Origin: Rhypophila decipiens
Taxonomy: Eukaryota > Ascomycota > Sordariomycetes > Sordariales > Naviculisporaceae
Direction of reading: 5' to 3'
NCBI GenBank assembly: GCA_033297075.1
Contig: MU858047.1
Coordinates: 1 to 64,000 of the forward strand
Length of the DNA stretch: 64,000 bases
Each line of letters starts with the position of its first letter. Position 1 is the stretch's first letter. A program made the translations under genes and the position numbers. A model generated the notes under the pieces. The model saw nothing but the letters and a program-made list of their open reading frames with translations, did no database searches and was not told where the DNA came from. Positions 45,863 through 58,670 of the stretch are shown here, one piece after another.

Positions 45863-47857
45863 TCATGCTGCTGCCATCGTGGCCGATTCTAGAGTAGCAG
45901 TAACGGCGTCCATAACACTGCCGGCCTTTACACCCTCAGGGATCGAGCTCTTCAATCCCAATGCCCTCTTGACGCTCAGCCACAGCTCAAACATTTCCAA
46001 CTTGATTTCAACCCTCACAAACCCCAGCCAGGCCGACAACAGCTGGATTGCATTCGGCGGCCAATAGGGGGACCCCCGGGAGTTGATCTCGTCCACTTGC
46101 TCGTGGAATACAGTGCGCATGCAGTACCTTGCCAGAATGAGAAACTGTCTGACAGGGCCCTGGCGAGTTTGCAAGTTTTCATCCAAGCTCCTAGTGAGAT
46201 CGTTGGTCTTGAGAATGAGCAGAATGATGCGGGGCACCTGGCCGAGCATCTGGACCAAATCCACCAGGAGACCTTCCTGCAGCGCGGTGCTCATGGTCTT
46301 TTGCTCGCTGGCCTCCTTGGGCTTCGTGATGGACGAGCTGACGATGGTGAAATCACGGCCAGTGATGGCTGATGCAAAGAGAGGGAACTTGTCCTCGCCG
46401 ATTCCGGCAACTTCATTCACGTACTTCTTCATCCGTTCGAGATCGCCGTCAATGATAGCCAGCCACATTTTGGCGTAGGACCTCCGCAAATCCTCGGGTA
46501 TGTCCCTGTACAAGCCGTGGTCGTAAAGGATAATGTCGAAATTTGCGCCTCTTCTCCTGTTGTTGTTCTTGCGGATCGCAATGTTGCCTCCATGAGGGTC
46601 GCAATGTAGCGGCGCTCCCTTTCCAAAAATCATCTCATTGAATATTCTAGCCAGGGTCGCAGATACCTCGTCACGGTCGATGCCATTGGAATCGAGGTAC
46701 TCAAGATCGTCGAGACGGCGGCCCGCCTCGCAAGCCATGACGAGCAAACGTTTCTTGGCCCATATCACATCGGGGATTACAAGAGGGAGCGAAGAAATTG
46801 GCGCAAAGTGGGCTTTTGTCCGTAAAGCGTTCTGGGCTTCGCACTGGAAATCGAGTTCTTGGGGAAGCGAATATTCCACCTCGGAGGAGAGCCATTCCAA
46901 GTCATATTCGGGGAACCAGCGCTTGAGTGTTCTAAAGGTAAAGCCCGTGAGCGCAGTATCGAGGGGTGCCCATTGCTGAAGAGTTGGATGTTGAACCTTG
47001 ACAGCGACTTTCTGACCCGTCTCGCGGATTGTGGCAATGTGGACCTGTGCTAGAGAGGCAGCGCCAATCGGTTCGGGCGAGAATTCGGAAAAGTAGTCGA
47101 AGAGCTCCTCGCCGGTGTCAAGCTTGAACATTTGCTGAATAGACTCGAGGGACGATACGGGACATTTGTCCTGAAGCGGAATAAAGGTATTCGTCCACTC
47201 GGTGGGAAGAAGGTAATTCATGGCACTCTATGGAACAGATATTAGCACGAAATTGGGCAATGCGAGAGTTCGTCGGGGTAATCGTACAAGGTGTTGGCCG
47301 AGCTTGATAAAGATTCCGCCATTCTTTTCGAGCACACGGAGCGTACGGTCAGCACATCTCTGGTGACAGGCTTTGAGAAGCTCGTCAGCCTCGTGGGGAT
47401 CCTTCATCGTGTCGGTCTGACTGAGGGTGGTCCGGTAACTAGAGTCCTGCATGAGCAAATTGGGACGAGAAAAGAATGGTATTGGTGATGATGCGCCAAC
47501 TCACTCCCGAATATTGATATAAAGCACCGAAACAACCCTTCCCGACCTCTCTGCCGCCTCATACGCCACCTTGATATCATCACCAATTGCTAGGAGCCCC
47601 AACCCGGCCGCGCCTCCTGTCGATGCCAACAAAATCACGCGCCGACGAGAGCTTGTTCTCGAGCCCTTGGGCGGCGGTGGTGGTCGTGATGTGCCATACT
47701 GTCGACTAAAATTGGGACGGCCGGAGTTCGGTTTAAGGGGTAGGCTCCGGCATCGTGAACATTTCCACCCGGCGTTGAGGGTGGTTGAAGGTTGGATGCG
47801 CTTCGCGATGTGCCGGGCGGCGACGGCGGCAGAGACCGGGAACGAAGGGCTTAACAT
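45863..47857 (-). CDS. Mitochondrial ADCK1/Mcp2 (Cqd2)-type UbiB-family atypical kinase
   Basis: Exons 47857-47505, 47438-47288 and 47227-45863 give 622 aa. UbiB-family proteins are atypical kinases/ATPases. The fungal ADCK1 relative Mcp2/Cqd2 sits in the inner mitochondrial membrane and affects coenzyme Q distribution and lipid homeostasis. Seen here: an Arg/Ser-rich presequence, a probable membrane segment (VILLASTGGAAGLGLLAIG), the KxGQ signature KLGQ at 163-166, the Ala-rich loop AAS at 224-226, the ATP-site lysine K245 in VAVKVQHP, the HCDPHGGN loop with D378, and metal-binding D404 in YDHGLY. Intron 1 uses the acceptor GACTCTAG, giving the family-typical INIRDYRTTL. The nearer CATGCAG acceptor would break the frame. 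The placement of the membrane segment and the DYR motif fit ADCK1 better than Coq8. Confidence 0.9.
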
Positions 47858-49086
47858 TATTTAAAGGAGGGACGTTTTCGGCCCATTCATGACCGAAAAG
47901 TTTAAAACGGGATTTCAGATAAATGACGGAGACATTGCGCAATTGAGAAGGTTGTCGCACTTTGCACACACTGCAATGGAGATGGTGGCATCCCTGAAAG
48001 TGTTGAGTTCGGACGATGGAGATGTTGGCAGTTCAGATGACATCGCCGCTTTCGCAATTTTTTTCGCCTGGGTACCCCTGAGATTGCCTGAATTCCGGTT
48101 CTCGATGCCGAGGCATCGGGCGGTACAGGCCGCTTGTCCGCTCATTGGGCGCAGTGATGCTCTATCCTTCAGCGCTGCCTCTCTTGAAATTACCGCGTTT
48201 ATGCACTGGCTCGGCATCACTGCGCAGCGTCGGTGCTGTTTCGGGTTAGGGTTCAGTGTGTGGTTGCTACTTTGACTTTGCCATCCTCATTAACGGCATC
48301 CCCAAAAGCCCAACTTCTTGTCCCGGCGCGCGATGATTCGGAGCCAGGATATCTTTAAAAAGAAAGATTGTGCTGGGAATTGCCCTATACGATGAGCTAC
48401 GTCTTGGGCTCGTAGCTCTCGTATTGTTAGCGATATCCCCGCCTCCAGTGGACAATGTCGTAAGAATCACGCCCTCATATCCGTATAACTGCCCAATGTT
48501 GGGAGGCCATATCATATAACCCGTACTCCCTACAAGAACTCTGTCTTTTTTGAGACAATATCAGCGTTAAACTCCCGAACCACGAGCTCTATGGTATTCC
48601 CGAAACGATCAGTTAACAATATCGACATGCTTTCACATACTGCTTCCCGTCCAATTAGGGCATTCTCAACGTCATGCCGTGGAATCATGACAGCCACTTT
48701 CCATTATAGACATGGCGATCCGACGTATGGGTCTGCCCGCGCATTTACGGACGGCGCATCAGCAAGTACTTGCTTGTACTCTGATAGCTTTCCGTGAACG
48801 AAGATAACGGTTCCCTAAACCCCGTAAACACCGGGAAATCAAACTCGCTGTTTTCCCAAAAGCCGAGTGAGGGGTCTCATTAATAAAGCAACCAAATCAC
48901 AGTGTTGCAAGTGATTATATATACATCGTAGATATCACGCTTTCTGCGTTCATAACCCAGGAGAAGGCCTCACTACATAACTACCTCTCGTGAACAAGTC
49001 AACCCCACCACAGTCAACACAATTTAGACGAGTCAGATATCAATCACTATCCTCTAGTCTCTAGCCAACATCCCCAATCCGTCAAA
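47858..49086. other. Divergent promoter region, no gene called
   Basis: 1.2 kb between the ADCK1-like gene and the aldo-keto reductase. A 128-codon plus-strand frame (47889-48275) and its antisense show no motif. The segment just before 49087 is C/A-rich leader with a TATATATA-like element near 48915. Confidence 0.4.
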
Positions 49087-50253
49087 ATGTCTTCCGCGTC
49101 ATCATCATCAGAAGACATCTTCGCCCCGGCCCCAAAACCCCCAACCGAACTGGGCATCTACCGAGTCCTCGCGCCCTCCGCCGGCGTGCGAGTATCCCCC
49201 CTCTGCCTAGGCGGCATGTCCATAGGCCAAGCCTGGTCCTCAGTAATGGGCTCCATGTCAAAGGAGACCTCCTTCGCCCTCCTCGACGCCTTCTACTCCT
49301 CCGGCGGCAACTTCATCGACACAGCCAACAACTACCAACACGAGGAATCCGAGACATGGATAGGCGAGTGGATGGCTTCCCGCCAGAACCGCGATCAAAT
49401 CGTCCTCGCAACCAAGTACTCGTCCGACTACCGCTCTCACACCCTAGGTCCCAACAAAGGCCACGCCCCCAACTACATGGGCAACTCGCGAAAATCCCTG
49501 CACATGTCCGTCCACGAGTCCCTCAAGAAGCTCCAGACATCCTACATCGACATCCTCTACATCCACTGGTGGGACCACACAACCTCCATCAAAGAGGTAA
49601 TGGACTCCCTGCACATCCTAGTAGAGCAAGGCAAAGTCCTCTACCTAGGCGTATCCGACACACCCGCCTGGGTAGTCTCCGCAGCAAACACCTACGCAGT
49701 CGACCACGGCAAGACCCCCTTCGTCGTCTACCAAGGCCGCTGGTCCCTCATGATCCGTGACTTCGAGCGGGAAATCATCCCCATGGCGCGCACATTCAAC
49801 ATGGCCCTCTGCCCCTGGGACGTCCTCGGCGGCGGCAAATTCCAGACCAAACAACAAATCCACGACCGCGAATCCCGGGGCGAAAAGCTCCGCCACTTCG
49901 CCGGCGCCAAACCCTTCCAGACCCCTCAGGAAGAAGCCATCAGCGAGGCGCTGTACACCGTCGCCCAACAACACGGCATCGAGTCGGTAACGGCCATTGC
50001 CCTGGCTTATGTACGGTCCAAAGCCGCTCATGTGGTTCCCATTGTTGGAGGACGCAAGATCGAGCATCTGGAGGATAACATCCGCGCGTTGAGTATCGAG
50101 TTGACAGCCGGGCAGATTGAGTTTTTGGAAAAGGTCAAGCCGTTTGAGGTGGGGTTCCCGAGTGATTTTATCGGTTCTGATCCGAGTGTTACGGGCAAGA
50201 GTGTCCGGCTTGAGAGGGCTGCGTGGATGAAGTGGGATAATCTGAGAAAGTGA
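49087..50253 (+). CDS. Aldo-keto reductase, aryl-alcohol/norsolorinic-acid reductase type (AKR9-like)
   Basis: A single exon of 388 aa. It is an NADPH-dependent TIM-barrel oxidoreductase. The catalytic tetrad can be read: Asp in FIDTANNYQ and Tyr in the same segment, Lys in VLATKYSS, and His in LYIHWWDH. The NADPH-binding end of the barrel is seen in [21 protein letters not shown] and [17 protein letters not shown]. The closest named types are the yeast aryl-alcohol dehydrogenases (Aad) and fungal norsolorinic acid reductase-like enzymes. The first 850 bp use C-ending codons far more than the last 300 bp. No polyketide synthase or other biosynthetic gene lies nearby, so a detoxification or general aldehyde-reducing role is more likely than a pathway role. 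Confidence 0.92.
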   Translation: MSSASSSSEDIFAPAPKPPTELGIYRVLAPSAGVRVSPLCLGGMSIGQAWSSVMGSMSKETSFALLDAFYSSGGNFIDTANNYQHEESETWIGEWMASRQNRDQIVLATKYSSDYRSHTLGPNKGHAPNYMGNSRKSLHMSVHESLKKLQTSYIDILYIHWWDHTTSIKEVMDSLHILVEQGKVLYLGVSDTPAWVVSAANTYAVDHGKTPFVVYQGRWSLMIRDFEREIIPMARTFNMALCPWDVLGGGKFQTKQQIHDRESRGEKLRHFAGAKPFQTPQEEAISEALYTVAQQHGIESVTAIALAYVRSKAAHVVPIVGGRKIEHLEDNIRALSIELTAGQIEFLEKVKPFEVGFPSDFIGSDPSVTGKSVRLERAAWMKWDNLRK

Positions 50254-51047
50254 GGTTACGTACGTAGACAGGTAGAGAGGAGAGCTCAGGTTGAGAGGAT
50301 TGGTTTTTCTTTTACACTAAACGGGTAGATGCAGCTGTTCTAGAACAATTTGTGTAAAAATGTCAGTCCGTTTGTGCTATCATCACCTTTATGGTTGTAC
50401 AATGAGTACAGATACAGATGGGGAGACCGTTTGTATGACTATGCACACACAAGTTTGATTATTGGAAATCAAAAGAAAGAGCGTCTAATGGTGGGAGTCC
50501 TCATCTAAAGTCCCTTCTCGGCTCTCTTGCTTTGCCAAATTTGTTATTCGTAGAAACATGCCAGAAAGAGGAGAGTTTTGGAACGTGGAACCAGTATCCC
50601 GAGTTGCCAAATTGTTCGGAATGATGGTCATGGCGATTTCGAAGATCCAGAAAGGTGCATGGTTGTAAGTTGTAAGCTGAACTCTAAGCCTTGTCATAGG
50701 AGAGTGGAACCCTGCATAATTCTGTCCACGAAAGAGAACTCGACTTTCACCAGAAAGATCGGTCAGGCTAAGTCATCGCTAAACTGGCATCGGAACGATT
50801 TCTCTATGAATCTCGGTCTCTTTTTATTTATCCCAAAAATGTAAATAATTACAATCCAGAAAAGCACCCTATATCACAAAACAAAGAGAGATCGCCTGCT
50901 TATATGCCAAGGTGGCCGCCGACGGCAAGACCCTCCCATCTAACAAGAACAATGACAAGAATTCCATATGTACAATTTTGATTCGCAAACATTACCGACC
51001 TACTACCCGACAAGTGCGCCCTGGTATTTGGGTAAAGCCAGAAAATT
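50254..51047. other. Convergent intergenic region, no gene seen
   Basis: 3' flanks of the aldo-keto reductase and aconitase genes. Short frames at 50485-50697 and 50578-50844 have no features. Confidence 0.4.
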
Positions 51048-53533
51048 TTAAAGTCCCTTGGAAAGCAAGTTTAGCGCGCTACCCGCAAGGATGAACCCGG
51101 CCTGGTCCTTGCTAACGGCATGCTTGACGGGTATCGAGACCTCCCCGGAGCCATCCTTCTTGGTGACCTTGAGACTGACATCGCCCTTGCCACCATTCTG
51201 CAGCATCTCGTACAGACCAACGGTGCTGACCTCATCGCCAGCGTTGATCTTGTCGTAGTCGGCCTCGTTGGCGAAGGTGAGAGGTACAACGCCCTGCTTC
51301 TTGAGGTTGGTCTCGTGGATGCGGGCGAAGCTCTTGCAGACAATGATCCTGGCCCCGAGGTATCTCGGTTGGAGGGCCGCGTGCTCACGAGCAGACCCTT
51401 CTCCGTAGTTGTGCTCGGCAACGACGAGCCACGGCTGGTTGGCAGCCTTCCACTTCTTGGCCAGTTCAGGAATCGTGTGCTTGGACCCATCGAGGTCATA
51501 GGCAACGTTGACCTCGCCAGTTTCGGCATTGATAGCCGTGTTCAGAGTGTTTTCGCTGATGTTGGGAAGATGGCCCTTGTATTTCAACCAGGGACCAGCA
51601 GCCGAAATGGTATCGGTCGTGCACTTTCCGGTGATCTTGACCAGAACGCGAAGGCCACTGAGATCGGACGAGGGGAAAGGCTCGAAGGGCTCGAGGAAAG
51701 CAAGACGCTCGGATGTGGGCGAGATTTTGACTTCCTCTTCGGCATTAGGTGGTTGTGAGAGCACATTGAGAGCTTCCTTGCCCTGCTCGAACGGCGTCTC
51801 GGGGCCTTCCAAGCCGTGAGGTGCAGAGAAGCGGAATTCCTTGCCATCGGGAGTGGTCAGGGAGTCGGTCATGGGGTTAAAGGTTGTAGTACCAGCAAAG
51901 GCCATGGCGGTTACGATTTCAGGCGAGGCGAGGAAGTTCATGGTGCCCGGGTTTCCGTCGTTGCGGCCACGGAAGTTGCGGTTGTACGAAGTCAAAATGG
52001 CGTTGGCTTCGCCCTTTTCCACGTTGTCCTGGCGCTTCCACTGTCCAATGCATGGCCCACAGGCGTTGGACAAAACGATACCACCAGCCTTTGTGAACGT
52101 TTGCAGCGTCCCGTCGCGCTCAAGGGTCGCTCTGATCTGCTCGCTTCCAGGGGTAATATAGAAATCAGCCGCAGGCTTGAGGCCAGCCTTCTCTGCCTCC
52201 TTCACCAAGCTCTCCACACGCGTCATGTCCTCATACGAGCTGTTTGTGCAGCTACCAATGAGACCAGCTGAGAGCTTTTCAGGCCATTCTTGCTCCTGAA
52301 CAGTCTTCTTGAACTCGGAAAGAGGAGTGGAAAGGTCGGGAGTGAACGGGCCATTGATGTGGGGCTCAAGCTTGGAAAGGTCAATCTCGATCAACTCATC
52401 GTACTGCGCACCCTCATCAGCCTTGAATCTGAAGTAAGCATCCTCACTCGAGCCGGAGCCAGAGAAGTTCTGTAGCGTGTCGACATCCTTGGCGGCCTGT
52501 TCTCTCCGGGTGGACTTCAGGTATCGGATGGAAGCGTCGGTGACAGGAAAGATGGAAGTAGTGGCTCCGATCTCTGCGCCCATGTTGCAGGCGGTGGCCA
52601 TGCCTGTAAGACTCAAAGTCTCAACGCCGGGGCCGAAATACTCGACAATATATCCGGTGCCACCTCGGACGGTCAAAAGACCGGCAAGGTGGAGAATGAC
52701 GTCCTTTGGTGCTACCCAGTCATTGAGCTTGCCTGTCAGACGCACACCAAGCATCTTGGGCGCCTTGAGCTCCCACGGAGCCCCCACAAGCGCCTCAACG
52801 GCATCGGCGCCACCAACTCCAATCGTGATGGTCGATAGGCCACCAGCGTTGGGCGAGTGGCTGTCGGTTCCCAGCATCATATAACCGGGCAGAGCATAGT
52901 TCTCCAGCACAGTCTGGTGAATGATACCTGCTCCAGGGGGCCAAAAGTCGATTCCGTATTTCTTGCCTGCCGACTCGAGGAAGTCAAAGACCTCGTGGTT
53001 GGTCTTGATCCCGGCCGACAAATCCTCGTCCGCGCCGCGCTCGCCGACGATCAGATGGTCGCAGTGGATACTGGCGGGAATGGCCGTCTGCGGGAGGTTG
53101 CAGGCCATAAACTGCAGGAGGGCCATCTGGGCCGAGGCATCCTGCATGTTCACGCGATCGGGGTTGAGTTTGAGGTTGGCTTTGCCTCGAATGTCACGAC
53201 CATTGTTCGTGTTGGAAAGGAGTGACTCCTCCACATTGTCGAGATGGCTGTAGAGGATCTTCTCGGCGAGAGTCAATCGACGGTCTCCCAGCACCCGGCG
53301 AACTTCGGTGTAGTTCTTGTGGAGCTTCTCGTAGGTCGGAGGTAATACCGAAGCCGCATGCGAGAGTGGTCGTGTGTGAGCAGCGCGGCGAAGATTTTGA
53401 GTTTGGAAAGCCCGCTATGAGTCGGTGGTGTTAGCATGCTTTAGGCCATGGAACCAGGACCGGTGAATTATCCCAGGCGAACACGTACCCTCAGGGCATT
53501 GCCCGATCGGCCGGCAAGATCAATTGACCTCAT
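51048..53533 (-). CDS. Aconitate hydratase, mitochondrial
   Basis: Exons 53533-53489 and 53414-51048 (donor GTACGT, branch CTAAC, acceptor CATAG, phase 0) give 803 aa. The enzyme converts citrate to isocitrate in the TCA cycle using a [4Fe-4S] cluster. The first exon and the start of the second encode a presequence (MRSIDLAGRSGNALR, then AFQTQNLRRAAHTRPLS). Cluster cysteines are seen in GLIGSCTNSS and SNACGPCIGQW. Other aconitase signatures are NMQDASAQMALLQF, CDHLIVGERG, YMMLGTDSHSPNAGGL, SYNRNFRGRNDGNPGT and, in the swivelling C-terminal domain, EHNYGEGSAREHAAL. Length and order are normal. The small first exon holding most of the targeting peptide is a common arrangement in fungi. Confidence 0.96.
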
Positions 53534-56067
53534 GGCTGCAAGCAATCACTGATGTGCCAGGAGTATTGCTCGTAACTCTTGCAGGAGGTCACTGGGGAGG
53601 GGGGCAGAATGTGTCTTGCGTGGAAAAAACCGTCGAATTGCGCCAGAACCGTTGTGCTTGGCTTCCGATTTACGGACCCCTTGTCGCGAAAATCTGGGGT
53701 ACGGGTTATGAGGGGGAGGCAAAGTTGGGGTCCCCGGGTACATTTCAATTGCATGCATTTTCCTCACTAGCGTCCAGTCACTGTCACCTAACCAGGCTCT
53801 CCAACCTGAATAATCTTTGAACCTGCTAATGTTCATATTTGAGGATATGAGTTCAGTGTCTCTCCATATACTTTTGAATTTATGAAAGATTGGCTACTTG
53901 GACTAATTTGTGTTTGATTTCCGACCGTGTTCGAAAGGTACAACATGATGATGGTCGGTCTTAAACGTTAGTAGCCAATCAGGTGGCGTCTTATGCTAAT
54001 CACTCGGACCCCAGTTCGGGAAACTGCTGTTCACCAGCAATTTTATCAAGGCCTGATTGTGAGCGATAGAATATTGACCCTGTGTCTGTATAGGCGATAT
54101 ACATCTTTTTCTCTGTGATGGCTTTTCCAGCCGGCTGGAATCTGAAAATCGTTGCTAACCTCTTCGGAGGAAGCACGCGATCTTTTGCAGGTGCGCCCCG
54201 GCACTCGCTCTCTGCCAAGAGGATTCCCCATGCGTGCGGTCTCTCCTGGTTACTTATCAGCACCCAAGACAGAGAGATACTCGGAGAATGCAACGAAGTA
54301 TTCCTCTAACTGTTGCAGAAATTCCACATTCAACACCGGTCCATCAGTAATGATATGGACATGCAATTCTATGCTTCGGGCTGAGTGCTAATTAGTTTGG
54401 CAAGGCTGTGCTAAGCGGGGACACATAATCTGCCATAGCCCGGACATACTGTCTTGATAGACTGGTCCTATAGAAAATGCAGAACTCGAGTCCTGATCTT
54501 GTAAGAATGAGTTGCTGGGCCCAGATCTTATGGTAGAGTCTGGTGTTTATGTAGCTCCAACTCTTTTGGTGCCCCATGCCTTCTTATGCGTGCCAAGCTA
54601 ACATATATGACTGCCCTTGGCAGGACAGCTCCATCTTCCCCAAAGGAGAGCGCCCATGAAGTTATAATCCAGTAAACCTATCTAAAGAAAAGACCTCGCA
54701 TAGGAGTGAAAACACTAGCCCTTACTCCGGCCAGCCTCAAGGTTTCTCTTCGAACCAGACAAGGATCTTCTGGCAAAGCTTAGGGCGATAACCGGTGGTA
54801 GAATGCGGGGTCAGCCCTGTTGTCCGGCGAGGTGTGTAACGACGAAGACGATATCGAAGCCTTCCCTTCCCTGGTGATCATGTCTCGAGATCTTTCAGCC
54901 TCGCGGTGACAGAGAAGTAAGTCATGGTAATTTTGTAAAATGTACCGAGACGCTAGTCTAAGTACATAGGAACTTAATCACGTAACGGAATTTAAACCGG
55001 GGCGGAGAATGAAGACTTGGACTTAAATAAGCGATATTTCTTATCTCCTGTCATTTCGAGTCCGGTCCTGGTCCATTAAACTCGCTCGGTTCCAGCCACA
55101 CCTCGCGGGAGAATGAACCTGAATCCTGACGTTCCAAAAACCTTCAATCTCAGTCGCTCCCGACCATTCCGGCCCCTGTCGTTGCGATGATTGCCCAGAG
55201 AGCTGCCCAGCTGTCTGGCTATGTGGTTGTTACAGCGCCCCAACATCAACCCAGTGAAGCCGTAATAGGAAGACCCCGGATATCCACCTCGAAACCATTT
55301 CATGACCCAGAACCACACCCCGGAAGCCGCCGTTTTGGGTATGAAAGCCGTTTATAATGATGGATCCCAGCTAAGGAAGAGACCTCCACCCAACCAAATG
55401 TAGTGCTATATAAAACAGGTGAGAAAACAATGTGCAGTACGCTTCGCGATGCAGAAAACCAGACGACAAAAGAAGAAAAAAGAAAAAAGAAAGAAGAAAA
55501 AAGAAAAAAGAAAAAAGAAAAAAGAAAAAAAAAAAAGAAAAAAGAAAAAAGAAAAAAGAAAAAAGAAAAAAGAAAAAAGAAAAAAGAAAAAAGAAAAAAG
55601 AAAAACAGAAATCAAATACAAAACACGTCCATCAGATACTGCCAGACCTTTGCTTTTCCCAGCATAGGCCTTATTTGTACAATTGGGCCGACTTCCACAA
55701 AATGCGGCCATGTTGATATATTCGGTGGCTTGTTGACTTCATGATAGGGCTATCTCCCGGATCAGCGTCTTTTGTTGGCAACTTTTCGTTGCCCTATTTC
55801 CACATCTTCAGCGCGTGGACTGTCCTGTGATACCGTCTTCTTTGGGGTCTTCCCCGATACTGCTGCATTTCGTGTTGCCGACTTGGCCATCAAATACGAC
55901 TTCGCTTTTTCGGTCGGCTTCCTCTCTCTTTCCGTTCTAAGCCTGGAACAATAAAAATGATTAGCACTCTTTCGCAGAGCCCTGGCTTCTGTGTCTCGCT
56001 TCCGGTGTGTTTGGTGATCAGGTTCTCTTGGAACAAATGCGTGTGTTCATGTTCGATCGCACGAATC
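53534..56067. other. 2.5-kb intergenic region with a purine microsatellite
   Basis: Aconitase promoter at the left, then a long stretch without a supported gene. Frames at 53524-53836, 54000-54309 and 55076-55318 are short and featureless. The AAAAAAG array at 55467-55605 is listed separately. The Lys-rich and Phe-rich frames over it come only from the repeat. Confidence 0.4.
55467..55605. repeat. Purine microsatellite, (AAAAAAG)n
   Basis: About 139 bp of nearly uninterrupted 7-bp AAAAAAG units with a few GAAAGAAG variants and one longer A run. One strand is all purine. Confidence 0.9.
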
Positions 56068-58670
56068 CTACCCTACACGAGTTGGCGCCTGTACGTCGGC
56101 CCCATTCCCTCGGACAGAGCTGGAGACGGATCCATTGGAAAGCTGTCGCTTCGGGCCTGGCTTCCGCTTGGTGATACCGTTTGTGGCTGGGGAGACGGAT
56201 GCCTCCTTCGCTTCACTTTCGAGCTTCTTGAGAGCCCGTGCCCAAGCAGGATTGTCGGCAACCTTTTCAGGTAACGCGTCTTCAAACGTTAATGATTCTT
56301 CCTCCTCGAGCCTTTGCTTCTTGAGACTCGCGGCCGCCTTTCCAAAGTTCGCCTTGCGTCCGCCACGAGCCACAATCTCCTCAATTTTCTTTTCCCGCCA
56401 CACATCTGACTGCGGCAGGGTCCAGTGAATCCTAGGATCGACATCGGCGTATATCGGTTGATCAGGCGGGGGCGGGTTTGGAGCAGGCGTTTCTGGTTCT
56501 GGGATGCGAACTTCTGGGGGCGGCGTCGATGCTCCTTCTTGTCGATATAATAACATATCCAAAGCTGCCTCATCCACCAACTTGACCGCAGCAGTCACGG
56601 GAGGTTGTATCTGGTTGACTTGGCGAACTGCGGGCGCTATCATTTCTGCATATACAGCCCGCGGCGCCTCTGTCCTGGGTATTTGTGGTATCGGAACCAG
56701 GTGCGTTTGCGGGCGTCTCAGGTGGGATTCAGAGTGTTCTGCAGGGAAGTTGAGATCCATCTGAGCAGCAGGTTGCAACTGGGTTCCAGGGTTAAGCCAA
56801 CCGTTTGTCCCTTTGTTTGCCGACCCATGTTCTGCATGTCCATTCAGGGCAGCCGGCGTTTGGTTTGGATGGTGTAACACAGCGGGCTGGTTGATTTTCC
56901 CCATTGAATTATGCGAATAATTGGTGTGGTTAAAGGAGGGATTTGGAGTACTCCGAATCGCCGGGTTTGGACCATGCGGACCAAAACCGTTTACGAATGG
57001 GGATACAGTGCTTAGCGTTTGCATTTCGGTACTAGGAGTGGCGCTCCCAGGGTCATGAATAGACCGCAGAGGGTTAAGAGGCGCCATTTTCCTTATAGGA
57101 GAAGGCCTGTTTGGAGAACTCAGTTTGAATCCATTCCTCTCCATTTCTGGTCGGCTTGGCCGTTGCTGTGTTGGCGGATAGGAAGATGTGCGGTGCGTCT
57201 GGACTTTCGCAAGCTTATGCTTCCCCCCAAAGCCAACTCTATTGGGTCCCGAAGTTTGCGCTCCATTTTGTCGAGGCTCCAAATGTCCGTTGAGCGGGTG
57301 GGTCAGTTTCTGCCGCTTTCGCATAGGGTCCGAATCTTGGAAGTTATCAGGACGACCATGCGCAGAATACGCAGGAGGCCGAAACAAAACCGGCTGGGGA
57401 GATGTGGGCGATATAGTCGACTCATCTGAACTAGAGACTGTGGTTTGTATCGCTGGTGGTTGTCTGGACTTGAGCGAATCTCCCGGAGCTGTCTTGCGCC
57501 TCAGGATTGGGCGGTCCTTATCGTTCTCAGGGAGAACCTTATTAAGCTTGATACCAGAGAGCAAAGGACGGCCCACCTCGACCACAGCATGCATGTTCAC
57601 CGATGAACTACGGCGAGCTTGCGAGGAATGGGAGGACTCTGGTGAAGTGGGGGCAAAGAGGCCAGCCTGATGGAGATGGCACAATACCTGGCTTGCCAGC
57701 GTTTTTTCGGTACATCCGGGGTATGAGCACGTAATGAGGCTCGGCGGATAAGGCTCGCCGCCCTCCGTTGTGAAGGAAGAGACCGAGTGGGATGTGGCAG
57801 ACATGGCCGGCGAAGCCCGGGGTGATGAGAGGACCGAAGAAACAGCGCGAGAGGTGGCATGTGACGATACTGACGCGTTGTCATTGTATCGCCTATTGTC
57901 CTTGTCCTTGCTGCACATCAAGCAGCGCTGACAGGTCCAATTGCTGATGGTGCTCGATGGTGGTTAGCGACTAAAGCATTGGGAAAAGAGGAAGGTATGT
58001 AGTTTGAAAACGGAAAATCGATTGATTTGCTCCTTGGTGTGTAGCGTTATTTGACAAGAATATAATGAAACTTTATGGACTACGAGGCGGCACAGACTGT
58101 GTGGGTGGGCTGGGCTGGGCTGGGAAAATAATAGTGTAGGTTATAAGTGTGGGGCGCTTGGGGCTTTTGGGTCCAGAGACTTTGCATGCGTGAGGGTGCT
58201 CTTGTTAAAAGTGGTATTCGTGGTCATAAATTGACCAAGGATGGCAAAGAGCGGAGGAAGCAAGTTCAAGTAACCCAGCCAAGGATTAGATAGACTTGGT
58301 CTGGAAACTCATCTCCAACTTCTGGGGAGTATAAGCGAGGCCACGGAATCGGAATAGAGGAATGGTCGGTAGGAGACGGAGGGGAACGGCCAGGCAAGAT
58401 GTGGGAGGGAAAGAGATACGGATAATAATCGAGTTTGAACCTACATCTTTGACTGTTCTTTGGGACGTGGCGTGTGGCATTTAGCATGGAAATGTTTCTT
58501 GCAGGCAATGCATTCAAAAAGCGGCTGGTCATAGCTCGCGCCTTCAGTGCAAGTACTACAATGGGCCGGCATGAGGATCTCGGAGTCCTTCTTCTCTCTC
58601 CACTCCAAGCCCAATCCGAACCACTGAGTGAGCGGATAGCCGTGCCGCACCGACTCGTCCCCTATAGATC
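56068..58670 (-). CDS. PHD-finger protein, probable chromatin factor (5' end unresolved)
   Basis: Two exons are supported: 58670-58445 and 57943-56068, at least 700 aa. The first gives WFGLGLEWREKKDSEILM and then HCSTC, ECIACKKHFHAKC. The second opens with INWTCQRCLMCSKD. Together they form one PHD-type C4HC3 finger, with the last Cys pair supplied by the second exon. The junction is phase-consistent (donor GTAGGT, branch CTAAC, acceptor CATCAG). The intron is 501 bp, long for this locus. After the finger a second small Cys/His cluster (CSYPGCTEKT, VLCHLHQ) appears, then about 400 residues of Pro/Ser/Asn-rich disorder. A conserved-looking C-terminal block follows (DPRIHWTLPQSDVWREKKIE) with a Lys/Arg-rich tail. 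The first exon begins after an acceptor (TATCTAG) with one base owed, so an upstream start exon must exist. I could not place it. Confidence 0.7.

Noticed and set aside
47889..48275. 128-codon plus-strand frame and its antisense
   Set aside because: Lies in a divergent promoter and both strands are equally open, a sign of chance.
49087..50253. Aldo-keto reductase as part of a secondary-metabolite cluster
   Set aside because: Neighbours are an ADCK1-like kinase and aconitase. No synthase, transporter or pathway regulator is present.
55403..55744. Lys-rich and Phe-rich frames of 80-113 codons
   Set aside because: Produced entirely by the AAAAAAG microsatellite, which lacks stops in several frames.
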